DNA of 64,000 bases, taken from NCBI RefSeq assembly GCF_018780585.1, contig NZ_JADMJL010000011.1:62001-126000 (forward strand). The letters run 5' to 3'. Below, one piece after another: positions 52,497 through 61,482 of this stretch. The notes beneath the pieces are model-generated. The model was not told the origin of the DNA and made no database searches. It saw only the letters and a program-made list of their open reading frames with translations. The DNA is from Methyloversatilis discipulorum. GTDB taxonomy: Bacteria; Pseudomonadota; Gammaproteobacteria; Burkholderiales; Rhodocyclaceae. Within the stretch, counting starts at the first letter, position 1. Every line of letters starts with the position of its first letter. Both the position numbers and the translations under genes were made by a program.

Positions 52497-53915
52497 TCAG
52501 TAGGCATTGCGGTCGCTGAACACGACGGCAACCGTCTTGACGATGATCCAGAGGTCCAGTCCGAGCGACCAGGTGCGAAGGTACTCGAGGTCGTATTCGA
52601 TGCGCTTCTGCATCTTGTCCACAGTTTCGGTTTCGCCGCGATAGCCATTCACCTGCGCCCAGCCGGTGATGCCCGGCTTGACCTTGTGACGCACCATGTA
52701 GCCCTTGATCAGCTTGCGGTAGGTTTCGTTGTGCGACACCGCGTGCGGCCGCGGGCCGACGATGCTCATGCGCCCCTGCAGCACGTTGATGAACTGCGGC
52801 AGTTCGTCGAGCGAGGTGCGACGCAGGAATCCGCCGAAGCGGGTGATGCGCTGATCGTTGCGGGTGGCCTGCTTCACCACGCCGCCGTCCTCCTGCACGG
52901 TCATCGAGCGGAACTTGTAGACGACGATTTCCTTGCCGTCGAGGCCGTAGCGGCGCTGGCGGAACAGTGCCGGACCGGGCGAACTCATCTTCACGCCTAT
53001 CGCGATCGCCAGCAGCAGCGGCGATATCAGCAGCAGGATGATGATGGACAGCACGATGTCGCTCGCGCGCTTGACCAGACCGTTGATGCCGGTGAACGGC
53101 GTGTCGCAGACGGCCACCACCGGTACGCCGGCCACGTAGTCCATGCGCCCCTGGATCAGGTCGGTCAGGAAAATGTCCGGTGCGAAGAAGATGCTCACCG
53201 TCGTATCTTTGAGATCGTCCAGCAGCGACAGGATGCGCGGCTGGCTGGCCATCGGCAGCGCCAGGTAGATCTGGTCGATGCGGTTCGCCTTCACGTAGGC
53301 GGCGAGATCGCGCAGACGACCGAGCAGCGGAAGGCCGTTGAGCTGGGTGATGCGCTCGGGGGCGCGGTCGTCGAAGTAGCCGACGCAGCGCACACCCAGG
53401 TAAGGATTGGTTTCGAACTGTTCGGCGAGCGACACACCGATATCGTTGCAGCCGACGATGATGACGCGGGTCTGGTTCGCTTCCTGCGCGGCGGCGCGCT
53501 GCAGATAGCCGCGGGCAACGAAGTGGGCGACCAGCTGTGTCAGCGGTGCCGCAACCAGCCAGGACACCACGACCTCGTAGGGGAAGTTCTCGATGTACTG
53601 GCTGGCGTAACCGAAGAACAGCAGGATGAAGGCGATCAGCAGCCAGCTGATGACGGTCTGCCGGATCACCCGACGCGGCCGCATGCTGAGCAGCGACGAG
53701 CCAGGGAAGGACAGGGAAAAGACGACGAGCGACAGCACGACATAGCGCGCGTCGACGGTATCGCCGTAATAGAGCGCGCAGGCGATCAGGGACAGGATGA
53801 GCGACAGCGGGTCGAGGAACATTTCGACCATGCCGGATAGGCTCAACGGTGCCCGCAATACGGAAGTGTTACGCTCAAACTTGGCGAGCATCGGGAATGA
53901 AACCGGTGAATTCAA
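52497..53915 (-). CDS. wcaJ: Undecaprenyl-phosphate sugar phosphotransferase (WcaJ/EpsB type)
   Basis: A 472-residue polytopic enzyme that starts exopolysaccharide repeat-unit synthesis by moving a hexose-1-phosphate to undecaprenyl phosphate. Four N-terminal helices, a CoA-binding-like domain (VIIVGCNDIGVSLAEQF), a fifth helix, and a C-terminal catalytic domain: SSPGPALFRQRRYGLDGK, VYKFRSMTV, RRTSLDELPQFINVLQGRMSIVGPRPH and KPGITGWAQVNG. This is the undecaprenyl-phosphate glucose phosphotransferase layout. It heads a minus-strand unit and is divergent from the epsL-like gene. Confidence 0.94.
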   Translation of the reverse strand: MNSPVSFPMLAKFERNTSVLRAPLSLSGMVEMFLDPLSLILSLIACALYYGDTVDARYVVLSLVVFSLSFPGSSLLSMRPRRVIRQTVISWLLIAFILLFFGYASQYIENFPYEVVVSWLVAAPLTQLVAHFVARGYLQRAAAQEANQTRVIIVGCNDIGVSLAEQFETNPYLGVRCVGYFDDRAPERITQLNGLPLLGRLRDLAAYVKANRIDQIYLALPMASQPRILSLLDDLKDTTVSIFFAPDIFLTDLIQGRMDYVAGVPVVAVCDTPFTGINGLVKRASDIVLSIIILLLISPLLLAIAIGVKMSSPGPALFRQRRYGLDGKEIVVYKFRSMTVQEDGGVVKQATRNDQRITRFGGFLRRTSLDELPQFINVLQGRMSIVGPRPHAVSHNETYRKLIKGYMVRHKVKPGITGWAQVNGYRGETETVDKMQKRIEYDLEYLRTWSLGLDLWIIVKTVAVVFSDRNAY

Positions 53916-54032
53916 TGGATCTGGAGACCTGCAGACGACGTGCCGGCTAGAATACCGGAAGCGTTTTTGCGTATTTTCACGATTTGCGTGCTGGAAAGAA
54001 AAGCGTCACGGCCCGCATTCATACTCTCTTCA

Positions 54033-55280
54033 ATGAACAATAACATTTCAAAATGTTTGCCCGTTGTGCTGTTGTTACTGACCCTGCCGATTGCGGACAG
54101 CGCCCGCGCGGACGAGGACGATGTGTTCAGCTTGGTCACCTCGGCGAACTGGCAATATGTCGACAACGTGTTCTATCTGCCCGATGGCAGTGAACCGACG
54201 TCCTTTGGGCCGAACGCACCTCGCGGTGACCACAGCACAATACTCAGCGCCGGCATCGTTGGCGAGAAGCGTCTGGGTCGGCAGGTGCTTACCGCGAACA
54301 CCACATTCAACCGTACGCGGTACAACGACCTCAGCCTGCTCGATAACGATGGTTATAACCTCGCTGCTGGCTGGCGCTGGACCGTCGGCAGCGACCTGAG
54401 CGGCAACTTGAGCTACACCAAGCGACGCTACATGCTCGGTTTCGGCGATTTTCGGCCGGCGGAGCCGACTAAAAATCTTGTCGATGCGGAAACCTGGCGC
54501 TTCGATGGAAGCTATATGCTTGACGCTTATTGGGCGCTGTTTGGCAGCCTGAACCGAGATACTCAACGCAATGATGCGGCGATACGTCGTCCGAGTGATT
54601 ACGACATCGATCGCCTCGAGGCGGGAGCACGCTACACGACGCGAGGTGGTACCGCATTCGAGCTGCTGGGACGCGAGAGCCGAGGGGACTTTCCAAACCG
54701 CGCTGCAAGCGTCCTTCGCGACAATGCTTACAAGCAGAAGGACGCGGAATTTCGGGTGCGCTGGCAGCCATTCGGGCATTCGAAACTGTCGGCCTCGGTC
54801 GGGGTGTCCAAACGCGAGCACGAGCGGGCACCGACGCGCAATTACGACGACGTGTACGGGAGGTTTTCGTGGGAATGGCGACCGACCGGCCATTTGGGCC
54901 TGACCTTCGACGCACAGCGCCAGATCAGCGGGCTGGACGACAACTTCACCACCTATTTCGAGACCGAAACTTATAGCCTGACCCCGGTCTGGTATGTCAC
55001 CGGAAAGCTGCGGGTCGATGGACTCGTGCAGTATCGCGCCCGCGATGGGCAGGGTCGTGGTAACAGCGATTTTATCGATCCGGCGGTGTTGGCATTGTTG
55101 GGTGATCGCGCGGCTCAGCGTACCGAGGACCTCTACACTTACAGTGTCGGCGCCACGTGGTCCATCCAACGCAACCTGAGCGCCAACGCGCAGTGGCGCC
55201 ATGATCGTCGCGATTCCAACGTCAATTTCTTTCAGTACCGCACCGACAGTGTATCGATGTCGCTGCAGTACCTGTTCTGA
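54033..55280 (+). CDS. EpsL-like outer-membrane beta-barrel of the exopolysaccharide locus
   Basis: A 415-residue exported barrel. Signal peptide ends DSARADEDD. The mature part is alternating beta-strand with Tyr/Arg/Asp turns (VTSANWQYVDNVFYLPDGSEPTS, ANTTFNRTRYNDLSLLDNDGYNLAAGWRW, RYMLGFGDFRPAEPTKN) and ends SMSLQYLF with a C-terminal Phe. The style matches the XrtB/PEP-CTERM-associated EpsL family (TIGR03014). I start it at ATG 54033. Base composition is less GC-biased than neighbours. It is divergent from wcaJ. Confidence 0.85.
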   Translation: MNNNISKCLPVVLLLLTLPIADSARADEDDVFSLVTSANWQYVDNVFYLPDGSEPTSFGPNAPRGDHSTILSAGIVGEKRLGRQVLTANTTFNRTRYNDLSLLDNDGYNLAAGWRWTVGSDLSGNLSYTKRRYMLGFGDFRPAEPTKNLVDAETWRFDGSYMLDAYWALFGSLNRDTQRNDAAIRRPSDYDIDRLEAGARYTTRGGTAFELLGRESRGDFPNRAASVLRDNAYKQKDAEFRVRWQPFGHSKLSASVGVSKREHERAPTRNYDDVYGRFSWEWRPTGHLGLTFDAQRQISGLDDNFTTYFETETYSLTPVWYVTGKLRVDGLVQYRARDGQGRGNSDFIDPAVLALLGDRAAQRTEDLYTYSVGATWSIQRNLSANAQWRHDRRDSNVNFFQYRTDSVSMSLQYLF

Positions 55281-55281
55281 G

Positions 55282-55821
55282 TCAGTACTGCAGCAGCGCG
55301 TGGCTGTTCCAGCCGCGCGCAGCCAGCAGGGCCGAACCGCCGAGTGCCGGCAGGTCGATCAGGAAGCGGAAACCGACGAGCCGGCCGCCGGCGCGTTCGA
55401 CCAGTTCGCCGCAGGCCACGGCGGTGCCGCCGGTGGCGATCAGGTCATCGAGCACCAGCACCCGTGCTCCGCTGGCGAAAGCGCCGACGTGCATTTCCAG
55501 CCGGTCGCTGCCGTACTCGAGCGCGTAGTCGACGCCCAGCGTCGGGCCCGGCAGCTTGCCGGGCTTGCGAACCGGCACCAGACCAGCGCCCAGTCGCTGC
55601 GCCAGCGCACCTGCGAGCAGGAAGCCGCGTGCCTCGATGGCAGCGACGATGTCGACGCTGGCGGGCTCGATGCTGCGTTCGAGTGCGTCCAGTGCCTGCG
55701 TCAGGCCGCGCGCGTCGGCCAGCAGCGGCGTGATGTCGCGGAACTGTATGCCCGGCTCGGGAAAATCGGGAATGGTGCGGATCAGCGAGCGCAGCGGCGC
55801 AAGGTCGGCCGGATGTGTCAT
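55282..55821 (-). CDS. apt: Adenine phosphoribosyltransferase
   Basis: A 179-residue purine-salvage enzyme: adenine + PRPP to AMP. It has IRTIPDFPEPGIQFRDITPLL at the N-terminus, EARGFLLAGALA, VRKPGKLPG, and the PRPP loop VLVLDDLIATGGTA. ATG 55821 overlaps the aminopeptidase stop as ATGA. Its stop lies next to that of the epsL-like gene, from the opposite strand, with a one-base gap. Confidence 0.95.
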   Translation of the reverse strand: MTHPADLAPLRSLIRTIPDFPEPGIQFRDITPLLADARGLTQALDALERSIEPASVDIVAAIEARGFLLAGALAQRLGAGLVPVRKPGKLPGPTLGVDYALEYGSDRLEMHVGAFASGARVLVLDDLIATGGTAVACGELVERAGGRLVGFRFLIDLPALGGSALLAARGWNSHALLQY

Positions 55822-56909
55822 GGCGTTTCCTGGAAGGCGGGCAGGCCGAGCCGGGCGCGTCGTTCGTCGCGCGGCAGTGCAGCCAGCTCGCGCATGGTCG
55901 CCCATACGGCGGGCATGTCGGGCGAGGCGGCTATCAGTCGCGTGAAGGCCGGTCTGGCTGCAGTGTAGAGGCCGATCGACGCCAGCGTCGCGTTGTTGAT
56001 GTCCTGCGCGAACCAGCGATCGTAGCCGCGGAAGCCGGCCCAGCGCGTGTCGCGCAGAGCGCGATAATCCGTGCCCAGTTCTTCGAGCAGGCGCGCTTTG
56101 TCGGCGTGTTTTTCGGAATCTGCCAGATCGCTGCGGTAGAGCGCATCCAGTGCGTCGCGATAGCGGATCACCAGCGCGGAGAAATCGCTGCGCAGCCGCT
56201 GCGCCCGCTCGAACCCGTCGCGCAGTCTTTCCTTGCCGGGGCGCGCCAGCCAGCGGCGCACGCCTTCCTCTTCCACCGCGCTGGCGAAGGACTCATTGAA
56301 TTCGGTGTCGTCGCGCACATAGACGATCTGGTGCGCCAGTTCATGCACGATGAGACGCACCAGCTCGGTTTCCGGGTAGTGGATGAAGGTGTTCAGCAGC
56401 GGGTCGTCGAACCAGCCCAGTGTCGAATAGGCCGGCACGCCGCTCACATGCACGTCCAGCCCCTCGCCCGCCAGTGCGTCGGCGTGCCTGCGGGCATCGA
56501 CCTCGGCGAAGAAGCCGCGATAGCTGACGCAGCCAGCGATCGGGAAGCAGGACTGGCGCGGCTTGATAGACAGCGGCTCGGTCGCGAACACGTTCCAGAC
56601 GACGAAAGGGCGCCCGAGGTCGGCGTAGCGGCGATAGCTGCCATTGTCCGGCAGCGCCATCTCGCTGCTGGCCCAGTCGCGGATCTCTGCCGCCAGCGCG
56701 AGCTTGTGGCGCAGCGTCTGCGTGCTCGACGGGTCGGCATCGACTGCGGCCAGCGGACGCGCCAGCCGCCAGAGCTCGAACTGGCCGTGTGCCGCCTGCC
56801 AGTAGTAGCGTGGCGAGAAGCTGCCGTTGCAGCCGCCGAGCAGCAGCGCCAGACCGACGACGAGGCCGCGGTGCCGGCGCCGCTCAGCCCGCGTCGCGGT
56901 GTCCGGCAT
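55818..56909 (-). CDS. Putative aminopeptidase lipoprotein (PF10023/COG4324 type)
   Basis: A 363-residue protein. N-terminal lipobox LGGC (LVVGLALLLGGCNG) indicates an outer-membrane lipoprotein. The gluzincin metal site is VHELAHQIVY with the third ligand in NESFASAVEEEG. Strings such as YYWQAAHGQFELW and GYDRWF are typical of the COG4324 predicted aminopeptidase group. ATG 56909 lies 26 bases inside the 3' end of pabB, an unusually long overlap. It is coupled to apt at its other end. Confidence 0.88.
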   Translation of the reverse strand: MPDTATRAERRRHRGLVVGLALLLGGCNGSFSPRYYWQAAHGQFELWRLARPLAAVDADPSSTQTLRHKLALAAEIRDWASSEMALPDNGSYRRYADLGRPFVVWNVFATEPLSIKPRQSCFPIAGCVSYRGFFAEVDARRHADALAGEGLDVHVSGVPAYSTLGWFDDPLLNTFIHYPETELVRLIVHELAHQIVYVRDDTEFNESFASAVEEEGVRRWLARPGKERLRDGFERAQRLRSDFSALVIRYRDALDALYRSDLADSEKHADKARLLEELGTDYRALRDTRWAGFRGYDRWFAQDINNATLASIGLYTAARPAFTRLIAASPDMPAVWATMRELAALPRDERRARLGLPAFQETP

Positions 56910-58686
56910 AGGGGTCGGCGTAGGCGGGAACGACGGCGGGGGCCGTGTCCAGCGGCGCGTTGTCGATGGTGACCGGTATCCAGCCGCGTACACTGTTGAT
57001 GAACCAGACGGACTGGGCGCGGCCGAGGTCCTCTCGGGTGAGGACGCGTTCCATCAGTTCGCCGCGCTCCACCAGTTCGCGCCTGAGCGTGCCATCGAGC
57101 AGGCCACTGGATACCGGTGGCGTGTAAAGGCTGCCGTCGATGTCCAGCACAAGATTGCCGCGCGTGAATTCGGTCAGTTCGCCGGCGTCGTTCCACAGCA
57201 GCACGTCGAAGGCGCTGCCGGCGACCTGCGACAGGTGGGCGTCGTAGATGCCCCGGCGTGTGGTCTTGTGGTAGAGCAGCGGTTCGGCGCGGGACACCGG
57301 TGCCGACGCCAGCCTGACCTTGCGCGGGCTGTTGTCGGGCTCGCCAGCGGCGCCGCTCTCGACGCGCAGGTGGCCGTCGGCGGCGCACAGCAGGCGCACG
57401 CGCAGACGACCCTGTGGATGTGCCGCCGCATGCGCCGCCAGCACCGCCGCCGCGTCCTGCGGGGTGGCGAAGCCGAAATGACGCGCCGACGCGGTCAGCC
57501 TGGCGAGGTGGCGGTCGAGCAGTTCGTAGCGGCCATCGACCAGCAACAGCGTCTCGAACAGTTCGAAGCCGTTGCCGGCGCGCGTCAGGAAGCGGCTCTT
57601 GGTCTGCACTTCGGCGTACTCGTCGGCGGCGACCGAATCCCAGGTGATGCCGCCACCCAGGCCGCACTCCATCCGTCCGCTCGCTGCGTCGAGCGTGACC
57701 GTGCGGATGGCGACGTTGAAGCGCGCCGCACCGCCCGGTGCCACATGGCCGATCGCGCCACAGTAGACCGCGCGCGGCGATTTCTCGAGGTCGGCGATGA
57801 TGTCCATCGACTTCAGCTTGGGGGCGCCGGTGATCGAGCCGCACGGGAACAGCGCGGCAAACACGTCGTCCAGCGTCACTTCGGGGCGGGTGCGCGCGGT
57901 GATGGTCGAGGTCATCTGCAGCACGGTCGGGTAGTTCTCGATCGAGAACAGGTGCGGCACCTGCACGCCACCCGGCATGGACAGCCGCGACAGGTCATTG
58001 CGCAGCAGGTCGACGATCATCAGGTTCTCGGCACGGTTCTTTTCCGAATCACGCAGCCAGCGCGCGAGTTCGGCGTCCTCTTCCGGCAGCTGGCCGCGAC
58101 GTGCGGTGCCTTTCATCGGTCGCGTCGTCAATACGCCGTCCTGCCACGCGAAGAACAGCTCCGGCGACGCCGACAGGATGCGGTGGGTGCCGATGTCCGC
58201 ATAGGCGCAGAACTCGGCCTGCTGCGCCTGTCGCAATTGCTCGTAGTAGGACTGAGCGTCGCCGGAGAAGTGTGCGTGGGCGCGCACCGTGTAGTTCATC
58301 TGGTAGGCGTCGCCGCGACGGATGGCGGCGTGGATCGCGTCGATCGCCTGTCCGTATTCGTCCCGCCCGGTGTCCAGTTCCCACGCCGGCACCTCGAACG
58401 GGGCCGGTGCGTCGGGGCCGCAGTCGACCGGCGCGTGGTGCAGGCCGAACCACACCAGCGGCACGCTGCATCCGCTGCGCACGCGCGCCGCGCGATCGAA
58501 GGCGGGCGCCGCCTCGTAGGCGACGTAGCCGACCGCATGCAGACCGCGCTGCGTGGCCTCGGCCACGCGACGCAGGGCAGGGCGGACGGCATCCACGCTG
58601 TCGGCGCGAACCACTTCAAGCGGTTCGCCGAACACGAGGCGGCGTGGCAGTCTGTCCGGGGTCGAGAAATCGAGTATGAATTTCAT
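56884..58686 (-). CDS. pabB: Fused aminodeoxychorismate synthase I and lyase (PabB-PabC)
   Basis: A 600-residue two-domain enzyme of p-aminobenzoate and folate synthesis. Residues ~115-385 are the chorismate-using PabB domain (YQMNYTVRAH, TRPMKGTARRG, NRAENLMIVDLLRNDLSR, PCGSITGAPKLKSMDII). Residues ~400-600 are the PLP-dependent lyase (FELFETLLLVDGRYELLDRHLARL, with Lys in YHKTTRRG as PLP anchor, LTEFTRGNLVL). It needs glutamine amidotransferase PabA from elsewhere. It is first in a pabB-aminopeptidase-apt unit. Confidence 0.93.
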   Translation of the reverse strand: MKFILDFSTPDRLPRRLVFGEPLEVVRADSVDAVRPALRRVAEATQRGLHAVGYVAYEAAPAFDRAARVRSGCSVPLVWFGLHHAPVDCGPDAPAPFEVPAWELDTGRDEYGQAIDAIHAAIRRGDAYQMNYTVRAHAHFSGDAQSYYEQLRQAQQAEFCAYADIGTHRILSASPELFFAWQDGVLTTRPMKGTARRGQLPEEDAELARWLRDSEKNRAENLMIVDLLRNDLSRLSMPGGVQVPHLFSIENYPTVLQMTSTITARTRPEVTLDDVFAALFPCGSITGAPKLKSMDIIADLEKSPRAVYCGAIGHVAPGGAARFNVAIRTVTLDAASGRMECGLGGGITWDSVAADEYAEVQTKSRFLTRAGNGFELFETLLLVDGRYELLDRHLARLTASARHFGFATPQDAAAVLAAHAAAHPQGRLRVRLLCAADGHLRVESGAAGEPDNSPRKVRLASAPVSRAEPLLYHKTTRRGIYDAHLSQVAGSAFDVLLWNDAGELTEFTRGNLVLDIDGSLYTPPVSSGLLDGTLRRELVERGELMERVLTREDLGRAQSVWFINSVRGWIPVTIDNAPLDTAPAVVPAYADPYAGHRDAG

Positions 58687-58726
58687 GGTGTTGCCGGCAG
58701 CGGGCCGGTGCTGGCGTGAGCAGTGT

Positions 58727-59038
58727 TCAGACGACGTGCGGTGCGATGTAGAGCGCGATCACGCGTCGGCCGAGCAACGTGACAGAGCCGTGGCGGCGGT
58801 TGTTCCCGGTGTCGCTGTATTCGAAGGCATAGGTCCGCTTGATGCGCATCTGACCTCCTTCGTCGCGGGCGAGCGAGGTCGAGCGGATGGCTACGGTATC
58901 ATCGAGCAGCTGGGTGCCTTCCGCATTGCAGGCGGCACGGCTGGCTTCCATGCCCGCTTCACGCGCATTCAGGCTGTCGAGCCAGAACCAGATCAGGCCG
59001 GCGATCAGCAGCAGCGACACGAGTTCGAAGGTCGGCAT
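58727..59038 (-). CDS. DUF3301 small membrane protein
   Basis: A 103-residue protein with one N-terminal helix (LVSLLLIAGLIWFWLDSL) followed by REAGMEASRAACNAEGTQLLDDTVAIRS and RIKRTYAFEYSDTGNNRRHGSVTLLG. This is the DUF3301 pattern, of unknown role; an AxxxC-like conserved segment near residue 35 is typical. ATG 59038 follows the MazG-like stop by one base, so the two are co-transcribed. Confidence 0.85.
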   Translation of the reverse strand: MPTFELVSLLLIAGLIWFWLDSLNAREAGMEASRAACNAEGTQLLDDTVAIRSTSLARDEGGQMRIKRTYAFEYSDTGNNRRHGSVTLLGRRVIALYIAPHVV

Positions 59039-59039
59039 G

Positions 59040-59375
59040 TCAGCGCTCCGGTTGCGCCATCGGCTGGCGCGCGACATAACGTCCCAGCTTGCCGTCGATG
59101 CGCTCGGCCAGCTGCGCCGCCAGCTGCGCAGGGCTGCGCTCAGGATACAGGCGGGACAGCACCAGCAGCAGGCACAGCAACACGTCGGCGGCTTCGTCGA
59201 TCGACGCGTCGGCGGGCAGCGTCTTGTGCGGTTTGTAGCCGCGCTGGACCAGTACGGCCTCGGCCAGTTCGCCGGATTCCTCGGTCAGCTTGCACAGCAG
59301 CATCAGCGGATCCATCCGTTCGTGGGTCGCGAAGACGGACAAGGCCTCGGCAAAGGCGTCGGGAGAGAAAGACAT
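59040..59375 (-). CDS. MazG-like nucleotide pyrophosphohydrolase
   Basis: A 111-residue all-alpha NTP pyrophosphatase-like protein. The Mg-binding set is visible in KLTEESGELAEAV (EExxE) and ASIDEAADVLLCLLLV (ExxD). Such small MazG proteins hydrolyse non-standard or excess (d)NTPs, a house-cleaning role. It has a single domain rather than the tandem one of E. coli MazG. It is one base upstream of the DUF3301 gene and divergent from the eps operon. Confidence 0.85.
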   Translation of the reverse strand: MSFSPDAFAEALSVFATHERMDPLMLLCKLTEESGELAEAVLVQRGYKPHKTLPADASIDEAADVLLCLLLVLSRLYPERSPAQLAAQLAERIDGKLGRYVARQPMAQPER

Positions 59376-59648
59376 ATGTAAGACGATATGAACCGGGAAG
59401 CGTGCCCGATTCTATCGTGTGCAAGAGGGTTGGTCGGGGGTTGGACGGCGCGGCCCGCTTTGTCTGCCGCCGGCCGCGGAGCAAGGCATGGCAAGCTGCC
59501 ATCGCCGCGTGGCAGGCATGCTGCATTACGGAAACATTTCACGCAACGGCGCTGTAACACGCGCCCGATACTGTTCAGCCTTGGTCAGTTGGGCTATCTT
59601 GGCCGACGGCCTCATGTCACAAATCAGCAATAATCATTCGGGGAAAAC

Positions 59649-60593
59649 ATGCCACATCACGCACGCCGTTCCATCGCCTTGACCGTCATCGCTGCAGCCA
59701 TCCTGACTGCCTGCGGCGGCGAGGGCGGCGAAAAGAAGACGGCAACTCAGGTTGCCGCAAAGGTTAACGGCGGTGAAGTTTCGGTGCATCAGATCAATCA
59801 GGTCATGCAGCGTACCAATGTGGCGAATCCCGAGCAGGCCAAGGCGGCCAGCCGCCAGGTTCTCGAGCGCCTGATCGACCAGGAGCTGCTGGTGCAGCAG
59901 GCGGTCGAGAAGAAGCTGGACCGCGATCCGAAGACGCTGCAGGCGATCGAGGCTGCGCGTCGCGAGGTGCTTGCCCGCGCCTACCTCGAGCAGGTGTCCA
60001 GCGCTGCGGTCAAGCCGACCGACAGCGAAATCAAGGAATACTACAGCCAGCATCCGGAGCTGTTCTCCGAGCGCCGCATCTTCAATCTGCGCGAGCTGGC
60101 GATCGCGGCCGGCCCCGACTTCACGCCCAAGCTCGAACAGTTCATGTCGCAACCGCGCAATCTGCAGCAGATCGCAGAATGGCTGCGCAGCGAGAACGTG
60201 CGCTTCACCGCCAATGCGGTGACCAAACCCGCCGAGCAGTTGCCGCTCGAAATGGTGAAGCGAGTGCACCAGATCAAGGACGGCCAGATCGGCGTGCTCG
60301 GCACCTCGAACGGCATTCTGGTGATCGAGGTGGCTGCTTCGCGCAGCGTGCCGGTTGACGAGAACGCCGCACGGCCGGTGATCGAACAGTTCCTGCTGAA
60401 CCAGCGCAAGGGTGAGCTGGCACAGTCGGAAGTGAAGAAGCTGCGTGAAAGCGGCAAGATCGAGTACATGGGCGAATTCACTGCACCTGCGTCGGCCGCT
60501 GCTGAACCGGCTGCTGCAACTGCCGCGCCGGCCGCAGCGCCTGCCGCCGGTGCTGAATCGCCGGTGGACAAGGGACTTTCGGGGCTCAAGTAA
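59649..60593 (+). CDS. epsD: EpsD-family peptidyl-prolyl cis-trans isomerase lipoprotein
   Basis: A 314-residue exported foldase of the exopolysaccharide operon. The lipobox LTAC (Cys22 region, AAAILTACGG) indicates a lipoprotein. Residues ~35-110 are a SurA-like helical part (EVSVHQINQVMQ, LERLIDQELLVQQAVE) and a weakly conserved parvulin part follows (KEYYSQHPELFSERRIFNLREL). The tail is Ala/Pro-rich (~275-305). This is the EpsD PPIase family of methanolan-type loci. GGGGAAA precedes the ATG. It heads the epsD-E-F-G series. Confidence 0.92.
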   Translation: MPHHARRSIALTVIAAAILTACGGEGGEKKTATQVAAKVNGGEVSVHQINQVMQRTNVANPEQAKAASRQVLERLIDQELLVQQAVEKKLDRDPKTLQAIEAARREVLARAYLEQVSSAAVKPTDSEIKEYYSQHPELFSERRIFNLRELAIAAGPDFTPKLEQFMSQPRNLQQIAEWLRSENVRFTANAVTKPAEQLPLEMVKRVHQIKDGQIGVLGTSNGILVIEVAASRSVPVDENAARPVIEQFLLNQRKGELAQSEVKKLRESGKIEYMGEFTAPASAAAEPAAATAAPAAAPAAGAESPVDKGLSGLK

Positions 60594-60666
60594 GCCTCTC
60601 TCGGGGCGGCGCCGCGCCAGCGCACGGCACCGTCCTATCGGACTGATCAACTGGAAACCCCTCGAT

Positions 60667-61470
60667 ATGACGAAGTTCGTACGTCTGCTGCTAGGCCTTT
60701 GTTTCGGGATGCTGCTGCTGCCGGCCGCCAGTGCCGCCGATGCGCGTGAGTACGTGCTCGGTTCCGGCGACGTCATCCGCGTCACCGTGTTCCAGAACCC
60801 GGATCTGACCGTCGAGACGCGGGTGACCGAAAACGGCAGCATCACCTATCCGCTGATCGGCGGCGTGGCGGTCGGCGGTCTGACGCTGCCGGCAACCGAG
60901 AAGCTGATCGCCGACAAGCTGCGCGACGGCGGCTTCGTGCTGAAGCCGCAGGTGAACGTGCTGCTGTTGCAGATCCGCGGCAACCAGGTTTCGGTGCTGG
61001 GCATGGTGAATCGCCCGGGCCGCTATCCGATCGAGATCGCCAACACCCGGGTCACCGACATGCTGGCCACTGCCGGCGGTGCGTCAGTGACCGGTGCCGA
61101 CATCGTGACGCTGGTGGGTACCCGCAACGACAAGCCCTTCCGCGCCGAGATCGACATTCCGGCCCTGTTCCAGCCGGAAGGGATCAATGCGGACATACCC
61201 GTCATGGGGGGCGACATCCTCTACATCCACCGCGCGCCGGTGTTCTACATCTACGGGGAAGTGAATCGTCCGGGGTCCTACCGCCTCGAACGCGGCATGA
61301 CCGTGATGCAGGCGCTCGCCCAGGGGGGCGGCATCACGCTGCGCGGCACCGACAAGCGCCTCAAGCTGCATCGCCGCAATGCGGCCGGTGCGGTGGAGGC
61401 GATCGAGCCCGACATGTCGATGACGCTGCAGAGCGACGATGTCGTTTACGTGCGCGAAAGCCTTTTCTGA
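60667..61470 (+). CDS. epsE: EpsE polysaccharide export protein (Wza-like OPX)
   Basis: A 267-residue outer-membrane polysaccharide export protein. Signal peptide ends PAASAADA. It has the Poly_export motif YVLGSGDVIRVTVFQNPDLTVETRV and two SLBB domains (QVSVLGMVNRPGRYPI, FYIYGEVNRPGSYRL), ending VVYVRESLF. There is no Wza-type lipobox Cys. It forms the outer-membrane outlet with the EpsF/EpsG co-polymerase below. Coupled to epsD by a 73-base gap and to epsF by 12 bases. Confidence 0.93.
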   Translation: MTKFVRLLLGLCFGMLLLPAASAADAREYVLGSGDVIRVTVFQNPDLTVETRVTENGSITYPLIGGVAVGGLTLPATEKLIADKLRDGGFVLKPQVNVLLLQIRGNQVSVLGMVNRPGRYPIEIANTRVTDMLATAGGASVTGADIVTLVGTRNDKPFRAEIDIPALFQPEGINADIPVMGGDILYIHRAPVFYIYGEVNRPGSYRLERGMTVMQALAQGGGITLRGTDKRLKLHRRNAAGAVEAIEPDMSMTLQSDDVVYVRESLF

Positions 61471-61482
61471 TCGGATGATTCC

